Shown: one piece after another, positions 1 through 10,138 of the stretch
Position numbering within the stretch: the stretch's first letter is position 1
How the letters are laid out: each line of letters opens with the position of its first letter
NCBI GenBank assembly: GCA_000711775.1
Contig: ARYC01000714.1
Span: 62,001 to 126,000 of the forward strand
Origin: Oxytricha trifallax
Lineage: Eukaryota; Ciliophora; Spirotrichea; Sporadotrichida; Oxytrichidae
Direction: 5' to 3'
Length of the DNA stretch: 64,000 nucleotides
Program-made: the position numbers and the translations under genes
Notes under the pieces: generated by a model
Databases searched by the model: none
What the model saw: only the letters and a program-made list of their open reading frames with translations
What the model was told of the DNA's origin: nothing

Positions 1-2040
1 GTGAAGTAAACTTTAATGTTAGCATCCTTAAAGCCAACACCCTTAATGACAACAGGAACATTACCTGAAAGTTGACCAAGAGGTGGGTCGATTAAAATAT
101 AACATGATTTCAGTGATAGCATATGAGGGACCGACAATCTTAGATACGTTAAGAGCGTAGAGATCATTGAACCAACCGTTGTTCCAACCACCGAAGACTA
201 AAAGTCTTGAATCCTTGTGATCATAGGCCATAGCTGAGTATTCTCTGGGAGGGGGTTGAACACCTTTGTTCTATGCGTCCACATCCTCTGGTTGCATAGT
301 AGTCCAATGCATTTAATTAGAATTACATTATTTATATTCAATAAAACATAAATTAGTTCATTTAATATAATTTTACATGATATATTTTTAATTCTTCTCT
401 CTTATTAATATTATTCCAGATTTATGATAAGTTAAATATTCTAAGAAAGACTTGCTGTAATTTTATTCAGATTTATATTATAAATTGTTTAAGTTATAAT
501 AAAAATATATTCTTCAAAGTTTAATATCAATAGTTATAGATATTTATTTTATTATCTTATTATACCTTTTACTAACCTTATAATATTATAACAGCTATTA
601 AAAATAAATTTTTGATTGTTTCAATGTCGAGGTAGCAAGCACTGTTAACACAATGTCCGAAGTTTCTTGGACCACCTTCTGGGAAGTCTCCAGATTCACC
701 TCCAAAAACGAAATATTTCCATGAGGGAATAGCCTCAACCATGATAGCACTGTGATTCCATCTGGGAATATCATTGTAGATGTCTGGGTCGTACCATTCA
801 TTGGTGTCGAGGTTGAACAAATAAATAAGTTACATTATACTATATAGAACACGATGATGTTGTTGTATTGAGATTCAGAGTTCCATCCACCGTATGAGTA
901 TATCTTTCTTCCAATTGAGAAGATGGTGTGACCACCTCTTGGTTCAGGAGGGTTGTTTTAGTATTCAATCTTTTCCCATTAGTGAGAGTCTAAGTCGAAG
1001 GAGTACATGTCATTGAAGGCTACTCTAGCATAGTTAACACCACCATGACCACCGAAAATGTAAACTTTGTTGTCAACTATCGTGGCAGAGGTATTAGCTC
1101 TTGGAGCTGGAGCACCATTATTATTTCAGTATTTAATTTAATAAAATACCAGTCACTGAATCTTGATTTTTGGGAGTAGCAGGCTCTTCACCTTCAGCTC
1201 TCTTCCATGTCAAGTTTTGTACAGTTAAGAACCATGTGTCGTTCAATCTAACTTAGGGAGTAGAGTGACCTCCAAAAATGAAGATTTTATCATGTTTTGG
1301 GGTAGAAATGGCGACATGCTGAGTTCTAGCAGGAGGCACCAAATCACTTCCGAATTTCTCTTTGTACCAAGTTACCTCATCTAAAATTGACAAAGGTTAA
1401 GATTTTCATTTTTAAGATAAAGCGGGGAATAAGAATAGAGACCAAGCTCTTGGAGACTAGACTAGTGGACATAAAAAACATTAGAACTCTATTTTTTAAA
1501 AAGATAGATGTTGAAGCTCTAACTGTTTTTTAATGGCCAAGCCTCACAAGTCTCTGGAAATGGGTTTGTAACTTACTGGTTCCCACTTTCATGGCATAGA
1601 TATCGTTAAATCTATCAAGTCAATTAATAATTATATGAGGAAAGAATATAAAAACGAAATTCTATAAAGAATAGTTATTTTAATAAATCATAAATTTAAG
1701 AAATGGATTAATTCATTTACTAAAACTATAGCAATAAAGATTTCAAAATTTTATGAAATGCCTTTATGATTTGAATTTTAAAACTTTAACTATTAATGAT
1801 ATTATTTTGGTTTTACTTGGGAGAATCTTGTTTCCTTTCTTGGAGTTGTCAATACCTCCATAGAGGAGATAGTTGAAACCTCCAACATGAGTCAGGGAGT
1901 GTCCAGACCTTGGGGTTGGAACATCTCCAGTTTACAATAGTACTTAAATTGTACAAACAAATCTATGTTAAAAAAAACAAATTAATCAGTTGACTTCAGT
2001 TTTTTCCACTTTAAATCTTCTGGCTATACAAATTTAATTG
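1..2040 (-). CDS. Kelch beta-propeller protein with IPT/TIG domain (runs off left edge)
   Basis: Kelch repeats follow one another on the minus strand, with TAA/TAG read as Gln: PTPRSGHSLTHVGG near 1900, PPARTQHVA then FIFGGHS at 1345-1255, PAPRANTSA then VYIFGGHGG at 1105-1040, EPRGGHTIFS with YGGW, RWNHSAIM then FVFGGE, and PPPREYSAMAYD then LLVFGGW. They end in DPPLGQLSGNVPVVIKGVGF at the left edge, the start of an IPT/TIG immunoglobulin-like domain. Kelch propellers usually bind proteins; the target here is unknown. One GT-AG intron (1381-1576, donor GTAAGT, acceptor TTTTAG) joins GTN to EVTWYK. Four IESs (90-105, 311-614, 815-846, 1928-1986) are recognised by pointers, and each restores the frame when removed. 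The N-terminal exon upstream of KFVQPEDLKWKKL is not resolved (another interruption near 2040), so the start is uncertain. The C-terminus lies outside the window. Confidence 0.85.
90..105. other. IES, 16 bp, pointer GATT (AATC on the coding strand)
   Basis: GATT occurs at 90-93 and 106-109. Removing 90-105 converts a frameshift into I-T-E-I-D-P-P-L-G, joining the last kelch repeat to the IPT domain in frame. The insert has no GT-AG ends, so it is not a spliceosomal intron. Confidence 0.85.
311..614. other. IES, 304 bp, pointer ATT
   Basis: ATT at 311-313 and 615-617 flanks AT-rich noncoding sequence. On the minus strand, joining gives LDIETMHWTTMQPED, in frame between two kelch repeats. The 3-bp pointer is short, so the exact cut could shift by a base or two. 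Confidence 0.7.
815..846. other. IES, 32 bp, pointer GAACA
   Basis: GAACA at 815-819 and 847-851. Removal joins NNIIVF to NLDTNEW on the minus strand, giving a continuous kelch repeat. There are no splice consensus ends. Confidence 0.85.
1928..1986. other. IES, 59 bp, pointer CAGTT
   Basis: CAGTT at 1928-1932 and 1987-1991. Removal joins DLKWKKLKST to GDVPTPRSGHS in frame on the minus strand. Confidence 0.8.
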
Positions 2041-2109
2041 TTAGATACAGGGTTCAAGATAGTATATAAGAAAGTGCCTCTTGTTTCATAGAGTGTGAGA
2101 GAAAGTTTT

Positions 2110-2625
2110 ACTTACCATAAGAAATCAATCTGTAGATACAAATCTATATTAAAAAGTTTCTAAATAAAAATTGTGGATAAATTCTTTTTTATATATTATT
2201 TTATTAATTGTAATTTATGCATAGATAAATAATTAATTAGTGAATGATATACTTATTTTTTCAAATAAATTTAAATAATAGTTATCTATTAGTAACCAAT
2301 ATATTAATATTTCTTAATCGAGCAGTATTCCCAATCAATTGGATTCTAATTAAATCTCAGGAAAGGGAGCCAAAATAAATATTCGACTGTTAAAATTATA
2401 CCTCCACTTTTCGAATAAATTATAGACTTTAATACTTATTTTCAATGTTTATTATATTGATATATCAATTTTTATTATTATTTTGATAAAAGCCTGTTAA
2501 ATGATTAGAAATATTAGAATTAAATTATGAAATAAACAATTCTATATAATCCTATATATGTATATTTAATGGGATAATCCTACTATCAATATATAATTCT
2601 TGCTATTAACTTTTATATAAGATCA
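2110..2625. other. AT-rich intergenic stretch
   Basis: Very AT-rich with no supportable reading frame. It lies upstream of the kelch gene and downstream of the coiled-coil gene stop at 2626. It could include germline spacer between two nanochromosome precursors; no telomere-addition mark can be seen. Confidence 0.5.
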
Positions 2626-5600
2626 TCAATTAAGCAATCTGTTATAAGCAGATACTCCTTAAATTCTCTGGATTTTACGCTGTTCCATCTCCTCTCTAAT
2701 TTCATCCTTCATTTTATTTTCAACTTCCCATTTCTCAATCCTGAGCACGTCACTGTAGTTTATACCTCTCCACAATATTTCATATTGATAAGGAGAGCCA
2801 TGAGAAGTTAGCTGCAATAAGTGGTTGTTCTTAACTATAAATATTTAAAACTACCATATTACTAACATTAAAAGTGGAATAGTGGAATTAAATATTTTGC
2901 ATTAATTTATTCTTGAACTGCCTCTTGAATTCATCAATCTTTTAAAGAATATCAGCTCTGAGAGAAAACAATTCGCTTTTGTGCTGAGTATCATAATATT
3001 TCTAAGTTAACACATTACCGAACATTTATTCCTTGCGACTAATCAACTTGTATATGTGCTTGCTTTCGTTCTTGAAGTCTGCTAATTGACATGTTTCAAA
3101 CTCAAGTGATGTGTAGATTAATACGAAAATTATTTAAATCTAGCATAAAGAGTTAAAGCAACTTGTATAACTTATAAGATTGTCTTAGCATCTTTAAGCT
3201 GAAGAGACTGTAAGAAGCCTAATCTCTGTTGATAAGCGACAACACACTATCCCCACAAATCTAATAAATACTCCAACATGCCGTGATCACTCATGCCGCT
3301 CTGAGCCAGGACATACTCCAGATTGGCAATGATCACTTTATGCTTGAGTTTGAATTCTTTTTCAAACATTAGGTCCTTCTCGTAGATTGACTTCAAGCTA
3401 AATTTGTACTCTGGGGAGCTTATTTTATTGCAAGAAGATCTCTCTGTCGTTGGGAAAAGAGACTGCAGAGTTGAACTTGCTTGGTGTGAATGCTGTTTCC
3501 CATTCAATTTATAATAAAAATTACTAATAATTTGTAAGAAAAAATAAGTAAGTTATGCAATAAATATCTATGTTGATTATCCCTTGAAATAGCAGATTGG
3601 TTGTCACTATTCATTTACTTAAGTAGCTGATCATAGGTGGTCTTTCTTTCTGTATTCTATTGATTTTAATTATTTTCTTTTCCATCTCCAATTCGATATT
3701 ATTCGAAGTAGTGTTAATTTAAATTAATACTCTCACAAATATTTTAAAGAGCAATAACTTTGATTTGTGGTTGGTATGGTTATATGATTAAGTTTAGATT
3801 GCAGTTAGAACTTCTCGACTGATTCCTTCAGCAATTACTTGACAAGACTTCTTGAATCATTAAAATAAATTATAATTTTTAAATCATAGGGCTTGATATA
3901 CTTTCTGTTTTGATTGATCTTTGGATTGAAGACACTATCGATTAATGATTAATCAGCTGTAACTTAGGATGAAGGCTGCTGATCATCTTACTATTACAAA
4001 AACGTCGGAATAATGAGTATTCTTAAAAAGAAATATAAATAACTAATAGCTTATAATGAATATTGGCCATTGTTCATGAATGAATTGTCTTAAGTCATTT
4101 CTTTTGAATCTGTGTATGTTCCAGTGTTCCCCATATTTTTATAATTCATTACACCTTCATCATAGTTGTTATCTTACTACCCTAGATATGGAGAGTTCAC
4201 ATTTGGATTGAAAGTTGATTCCTTGGTCAAGATAACAATACAAATTTTATAAGAATTAATAAGATGATAGGATTTAATTACATTAATTTGGATTTATGAT
4301 GTTTGTCTACATTTACTTGTTAACTTGGCGAGAGATTTCTTTACTCTTTTTGCTAGTTAAAGTTCAAGTTAGGCACGACGTTTAGCGCTTTTATTTAATG
4401 CTAGAATTGCTATTAATTGCCAATTGACTTCTACTGTGACATTTGATGGTAATTTTTGTATACTTATTCGCTTCCCATGTCTTGGCTTAGTATCTTAGTT
4501 TGATTAATCATAGATCTATCATAATGAGCAGGAGTATGTTAAACTTTCTCATCTTATTCGAGTTAATGCACTTTACGCTCTCTTGCTTGATACTCGATTT
4601 ATGCTTTCTTTCTTTCGATATAATAACCTGTGAATCTATAAATCTCAGAAAATAAAATAGTTTATATCCAGCTTTTCAACTTTCAAATGATCTTAAATTT
4701 CCTGCTTTTGTTCTTAAAGCTTTCTGATTCTAATATGCTCTAAACTTTTCAATCTTGCCACTTATGATTTCTCTTCTTTAATCTATTCCTTCATCTCTCT
4801 GATTCTCTAATCAAACTCAGTTTTGAGTCTGCTTTCTAGCTGTTCTTTCTCCCGCTCATACATTTGCTTGTACTTCCTAACAATTTCCTTCTGTCTCTAT
4901 GCACTAATTTCTTCTGCTTTCTGCCTGACCTCATAGTCGAAATCTCTCTTGAGTTTCTCTTTCATGTTTTCATCCTTCTCCTATCTCTACATCTCTAGCT
5001 TTCTCTTTATTTAATCAAGCTGTTTTTCATTTGTAAGTCGCACTTCTTGCATTATTCTGTCCATTACTTCGTTTCTTACTCTGCCTTCTATCTCTCTTGG
5101 GAGTTGCTAATTAAGCTCTTCTTCGATCTTTTTTGTTAGTTTTTCTCTTAGTTTCCGAGCTAGTTCTACTTCTCTTTCACCTCTTAGTTCTTCCAAGCAT
5201 TCTGATCTTATGATTAATTTTAAAGGAGGATTTTGAAATTATTATTTAATGCTTAAGGCTTATCAAGCAAATAAAATAAATTTGAAAAAAACTTAGGTAA
5301 TATCATGAATTTTAAAATTCTTTTGTCTTGATTATTTTATTTTCTACCTTATAAATCTTTCATTATCAAGTTATCTCTCCATCTAAACTTAAAGCTGTTG
5401 CATCCTCTCAGACATAATACTTTCTGATTCTTCCCTTGCAATTCTAATATTCTCCTCAATAGTCTCTTTGCACTACTCTTCCATCTTTGCTCTTTCTTAT
5501 TCTAAAAGCTCTTCAATTTTATGTTCATATTCCTCTCTGACATCTTTGACTACTTAATCCCTAATCATGCCAATTTTCTTGCGTTTGTATTCTTCTTCCC

Positions 5601-6975
5601 AGTCTAGGAAATTTTCATGCATTCTTTTTTCAACTTCCTTATCAATACGCTCTTAAATATTCTCCAAGATTTCTTTGTGAACTTCTTTGCGAATGACCTC
5701 TCTTTAATGTTTAATCTACTCCAGGAAATCTACACGGAGTTCCTGCTCAATCTCTTCTCTTATTTATTTTTAGAGCACGAGCTTTGTTTCATGTGTTCTT
5801 TCACGAAGCATTTCTTCGTACTATTAGTGAAGTCTCTACTCAACTGACTTGAAGTTATCGTCAGAGTTTATCTTGAATGTGACTTCATTTGGGTCATTGT
5901 AGCTTTGATTGTTGTTTTTAGATTGTGAAAGAGAGGATTTCACTCTTGCTGAATTTTTCTAGGTGCTTGACTAGGGGATGTTATTATTTGAACCCTTTCT
6001 AGCCATAGTCAATCTTTAACCAATAGGCTGATTGCTTGTATTTTAAGACTTTAGTCTGGCAGATTAGATTTTACTATTACCTTCTCTACCTCTGTCAGAT
6101 TAGGCAGTTGAGTTTTAAGTATCTTCAAGCTTAAATAACCCAGTGGCAGCCTCATTTCCACCATTCTTTTTGAGTCTTTTTTCATAAACTTTCTAAACTC
6201 TTTCCCTAGTCTCCTTGATAGTATCTTGAATTTTTCTTTCATATTCTGTTATAAGATTTTCTTGTTCCTATTCATGCTTTTGCTTTAGTTTCTAAATCTC
6301 TCTGACATTATGCGTAAGCTCTCTTCTTAAAGCATCAATGACTTTATTTTTCTCGTCAATTATCTGCTAGTACTCTTCTCTTGGTGTCTCTTGAGTAGTA
6401 GCCAATGATTTCGGGTGGAGTTGATTGATCTGATGCAAGTTTTATCTGCTTAATGAAGCCTCTTTGAACCTTCTCAGACCCTCAGCAGACTCATCTCTGA
6501 TATTTGAATTACTTCTATTTGACTACAGGTATTTATTTGGAAAAGCTCCCTCACTCTACTGCATCAATATGCTGTTTTAAATTTGCAAGTTTGAATTGTT
6601 GTCTGGGGTTAAAAGCATCTCTGTTTTACTAGGCATCATAGTTTAATTATCATCTAAGTTAATCAACCTCCTGTTTGTGTTTTCAAGCAGGTCTTAATGC
6701 TCAGAGACTAACAAGAATTTGTGATTGTGAGACTTTTACTACTTGTATTAAACAGGAGGGAAAAATTCATGCTGATCTGTGATCAATCTATTATTTGGGG
6801 ATTATGAATCGTCATTTCTTTCAATGGAACTTTTCAAAAGGTTAGTATCAGAGAGATTCGTTAGCTCATCCATTACTGTTGACAGTTTATTTCCAACTTC
6901 CTTTTACTCTTACTCATAAAAAGAGTCATCTTTATCGTAATCGTATTCGCAATCAATTAAGCTGTTATTATTCAT
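2626..6975 (-). CDS. Long coiled-coil protein, probably cytoskeletal
   Basis: Starts MNNNSLIDCEYDYDKDD at 6975 and ends QGVSAYNRLLN with TGA at 2626-2628. The N-terminal third is acidic and Asn/Ser-rich. From about 6300 to 4350 the minus-strand frame is almost uninterrupted charged heptad-like helix, for example EEKSQVARLKSLEHIRIRKL and REKEQLESRLKTEFDQRIRE, typical of a coiled coil. A less charged C-terminal part follows, including a segment near 3500-3250 with LKHKVIIANLEYVLAQSG. IESs are solved at 4618-4663 and 5217-5333. Further AT-rich interruptions near 2830-2890, 3110-3190, 3520-3600, 3720-3760, 4010-4060 and 4240-4300 are not. I do not recognise a family. A centrosomal or basal-body coiled-coil protein is possible, from composition alone. 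Confidence 0.75.
4618..4663. other. IES, 46 bp, pointer ATAT
   Basis: ATAT at 4618-4621 and 4664-4667. Without removal the minus-strand frame hits TGA. With removal it reads VEKLDIERKKAQIEYQARER, a continuous coiled coil. Confidence 0.7.
5217..5333. other. IES, 117 bp, pointer ATTTTA
   Basis: ATTTTA at 5217-5222 and 5334-5339. Removal joins NERFIRQKIK to LIIRSECLEELRGE in frame on the minus strand. A longer repeat nearby (TTTAAAATT) gives a frameshift and was not chosen. Confidence 0.6.
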
Positions 6976-7045
6976 ATTTAAATTCAAATTATAATTAAAT
7001 TCTCAATTCATTTTCTTATATTGTAAGAATTTTTCCTCATTATGC

Positions 7046-7614
7046 TGAAGTTAATGTAGGTCATTTTATTAATATTTAAGGCATTTCTATAGATACCTTG
7101 GAGAGAAGCTCAGAAAAGACTTTAAGACGACCCTAGATTCAATTCCCAATTCATGACTGAAGATCAAAAGTTTGAAATATTCAAAGATTTCATGAGAGAG
7201 CAATTTAACAGACGTAGAAAGGACTTCAGAGATCTGCTTGACGACTATCGTCACATGATAAACCCTTTCAGTTCATGGGATACTGTTAAAGATTCACTAC
7301 AAGACGATTAAAGATACAAAGATTTCCCAGAGAGAAATCGCTTGTAAACTTTCGAGCAGCACAAGCAGTACTTAGACGCAAAATTGAAAAAAGATTTCTT
7401 GCAGTTTGTTACAGATACACTCACTAAAATGACCATCATGAAATACAGGGATATAGTGATTAAAGGTGAGGGTAAGCTGGACGATGTGATTGAAGAGTTA
7501 ACTGAGATATTTGAACTTAAGGATGAAAGGTTCATGAAATATGGTATGTATTATGAGGAGGAGAGATAGAGGACACTCATTGATGAAGTCAAGAAATGCT
7601 ATTAAATTTAATGA
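7046..7614 (+). CDS. TCERG1-like WW/FF protein, 3' segment (scrambled; belongs after 15542)
   Basis: Carries the rest of FF domain 4 (PWREAQKRLQDDPRF), FF5 (RRKDFRDLLDDYRHM, WDTVKDSLQDDQRYKDF) and FF6 (LKKDFLQFVTDTL), ending EVKKCYQIQ-TGA at 7612-7614. It opens with the pointer TGAAGTTAATG (7046-7056), identical to 15532-15542. Directly after the pointer comes a 25-nt GT-AG intron (7056-7080, GTAGGT to TTTAAG). Joining the 15.5-kb segment here and removing the intron gives IIEVN-AFLQIPWREAQ in frame, completing FF4. An ATG at 7042 is also in frame and would mimic a free-standing gene, but it lies outside the pointer. FF domains bind phospho-CTD and splicing factors. The protein would act in the nucleus, coupling transcription and splicing. 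Confidence 0.88.
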
Positions 7615-7773
7615 AAAAGTTAATTAATTTCATAAAACTTATATAAAAGAGTAAAAGGTCTATAAAGTCTGATATAAAATAAAAAATATGGCTGGCTTAA
7701 AATCACTGTAATAATTATGAAAATATCAATAAATACCAGATTAAATGAATTTAGAATAATATTAATTAAAAAG

Positions 7774-8657
7774 ATGAAATCAGCTTTGCAATTATAACCA
7801 AATAGAACAGCTAAGCAATTGGTGAAGTTGCTTATTGTCACTGCAGTTCTAGTTATTCTTACAGAACAAACTTAATAGAAACATTTAACGCCAAAGGTTG
7901 AATTTCCTCTGCCATCAAGATGGTTCTAAAATTAAATTGAGAACTTGTTTGGAACAAGCAGAATGAACACTCTAAGACCCCTTTTTATGAAGATGCAAGT
8001 ATTCTCAACTGGCCTTGGAGTAGGGTTCTTGGGCATTGACCCCGCTCAACCTATGTATTGCTTTTTCGATGGATTTGATGTCGTAAAGGCTCATTGGTAT
8101 AAATGCCTAGCTTAATTTTATTAAATTACTATTTAAAAATTAATGATTTTAGGTTTAGTTGGTACATCAATGTTTTCAAGGATAGTTCAATCGGTATCTA
8201 TCAGGACGGTTAAAAAAATAGTTTAATTTATTTAATTTTATCTTTTTTATTACGTTGTAGACAGTCAAATGCCCCTCGACAGGAAATGCAATTTAATTAA
8301 TTCTGGATTGACAACGATGCTAATCAGTGTTTACATCGATGAAATTATTACTAAAAACCTTTTTTATCCAAAAACTAAGAGTCTTATACACTCATTTTTT
8401 CATCTATTATCCATCTTTTTAATGCTAGATTTACCAAGTAGCACCAAGAGTGGTATGTAGTTACACCACTTTACGCCTTCTTCTCAAACAACTTAATCTC
8501 TTCCTACAGCCTAGTCTCAGACAATTTCAACTTTTCATTCATGGAGCACAAAGACTGGCAAAATATTGGATTCTTTATCGGAAAATTTACCCACATTTTT
8601 ATGCAAGCTTTCTAGCTTTATTACCTATCTCAAATCGGAGGCCTTGTTCCTAGTTGA
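7774..8657 (+). CDS. Hypothetical secreted or membrane protein
   Basis: Starts MKSALQLQPNRTAKQ, followed by a hydrophobic stretch LVKLLIVTAVLVILTEQ that looks like a signal anchor. It continues through FPLPSRW, TGLGVGFLGIDPAQP and CFFDGFDV. A GT-AG intron (8097-8152, GTATAA to TTTTAG) joins KAHW to FSWYINVFKDSSIGIYQDG. A second interruption follows at about 8209-8260. The last block (about 8410-8657) reads WYVVTPLYAFFSNNL, then FFIGKFTHIFMQAFQLYYL, ending GGLVPS-TGA at 8655-8657. The frame at 8260-8410 is not resolved. No family recognised; the hydrophobic C-terminus suggests membrane association. It is one of four genes lying between the two halves of the FF gene. Confidence 0.6.
8097..8152 (+). 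other. Spliceosomal intron, 56 nt
   Basis: GTATAA donor and TTTTAG acceptor. Removal keeps the frame in KAHW-FSWYINV of the hypothetical membrane protein. Confidence 0.7.
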
Positions 8658-9131
8658 GCATATAAGCTTAATGGTCTATATTATATAAGTAAATTAAAAG
8701 GAATATTTTTTTAGTTCTAATGAAACTTTTTTTAAGAAAAAAATCAAAATCTCAACTTTATATTTGCAAAGCTTAACACATTATTTTGTCTGTTTGTCCT
8801 GCAATTATTATTTGCTTTTTTAATTTCTTAATATAAGATCAAGTTTTCATTCAAATTTATTTCGAAAATTAAAAAAATAAACATAAATAGAATTTTTGTA
8901 ATACCCTTGTTTATCCTTAAAAAATAAATTAAACACAATTGTCTAATGATTTTTTATTATCACAATTCAGTATAAAACATTTTAATATATCGTAACTGAT
9001 TTGATGATATATTTCTATTTATAATCATCAAATTAGTATCGTCATATACTATACTTCAGGAAGGTATTAAGCAGTAATTAGTATTTATGGTAAATTGATA
9101 TTTAATAGTTGCAAATATAAATTAAGAGATA
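8658..9131 (+). other. AT-rich intergenic stretch
   Basis: No supportable gene; AT-rich with homopolymer runs. It lies between the membrane-protein stop and SNU13. Confidence 0.5.
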
Positions 9132-9339
9132 ATGGATAAAAAGAGTAAGAGCAGTAAGAAGCAAGATAAGCAAGAAAAGGTCGAAGTCGCCGCTCATTTA
9201 AATTTTAAACATACATTATTTGATTAAGTAGTTTAAATTTTCACTTAAAAAGGAATTTACGAAAGAGTTTTCAAGATAATTATGCTCTATTTAATGAGCT
9301 ATGTCAAATAATAAAACCTAGAAAATAACCTATATTTAT

Positions 9340-9720
9340 ATGACTGAGGAGAAGTCAAGAGCCTGGCCCAAGGCTGACAACCAGCTATAGAAGCAGATCT
9401 TGGATTTGTGCAACTAGTCAGTTCTTTACAAGCAATTGAAGAAGGGAGCCAACGAGAGCACAAAAAGTTTGAACCGTGGTGTTGCAGATTTGATTATATT
9501 GGCCGCTGATACCGAGCCACTCGAGATCATCTTGCACTTGCCACTTTTGTGCGAGGACAAGAACGTCCCCTACGTGTACGTCGGCAAGCAAGCCGACCTT
9601 GGAAGAGCATGCGGTGTCTCCAGAAACATCGTAGCTGCATGCATCTTGCATCACCCAGACTCACAATTGCAAAGTCAAATCAACGAGATGAAGGATAAGG
9701 TCGAACAACTACTTCTATGA
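9340..9720 (+). CDS. SNU13: SNU13/15.5K L7Ae-family U4 snRNP and box C/D snoRNP protein
   Basis: Uninterrupted 126-codon frame ending in TGA at 9718-9720; human SNU13 is 128 residues. It aligns end to end from memory of the family: [34 protein letters not shown] (the L7Ae RNA-binding motif, KGANE-TK-LNRG), [28 protein letters not shown] and a C-terminal helix VEQLLL. The protein binds K-turns in U4 snRNA and C/D snoRNAs in the nucleus and nucleolus. ATG 9340 is chosen because it gives the family length. An upstream Lys-rich frame (MDKKSKSSKKQDKQEK, from 9132) is in another phase and runs to TGA at 9345; it is either an unrelated chance ORF or an N-terminal exon I could not join. The gene is GC-richer than its surroundings, as expected for a highly expressed gene. 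No IES. Confidence 0.93.
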
Positions 9721-10138
9721 TTAATTAAATAATTTAATAAGCAATTAGTTCAAGCAACTTTTCTACTATATGATAACTCAAAGATTATCAATCATGGATG
9801 AGATTATATTTATTTATTTGAGTCATTAATTAATTAGGGCACTCACCATAAAATTAGATTAAAAAGAACAAGGGGGAGGACGTATAATAAGCTTATTATA
9901 AGCTAATTTATATAATCTAAGTAAAATATTTAATTTAAGCAATCTAACTAATTAATTTGTACTCTCCTTACTAATCATTCATCTAAATCATAATTCTAAA
10001 GACTCTTTTCTTTTATATTTCACAAATTTAAGGATATATATAGGAAATTCTTAGAGAACTTTCCTTCCTCTTTATATTTTGAAATTAATCTCTAATAATT
10101 TAATTATAATTTAAAACTTACAAAACTTAGAATAAATC
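9721..10138 (+). other. AT-rich intergenic stretch
   Basis: No gene seen. It separates the SNU13 stop from the CFAP36 start; both genes point the same way. Confidence 0.5.

Noticed and set aside
5617..5847. Phe/Leu-rich plus-strand ORF
   Set aside because: Antisense of the coiled-coil gene.
7042..7614. Free-standing small FF-domain gene starting at ATG 7042
   Set aside because: The start lies outside the pointer, the leader MLKLMQVILLIFK is non-homologous, and the segment completes FF4 of the gene at 13375-15542 exactly.
9132..9347. Lys-rich 71-codon open frame before SNU13
   Set aside because: With TGA as the only stop in AT-rich DNA, 70-codon frames arise by chance; it could not be joined in phase to SNU13, and no family is recognised. 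Left open as a possible leader exon.
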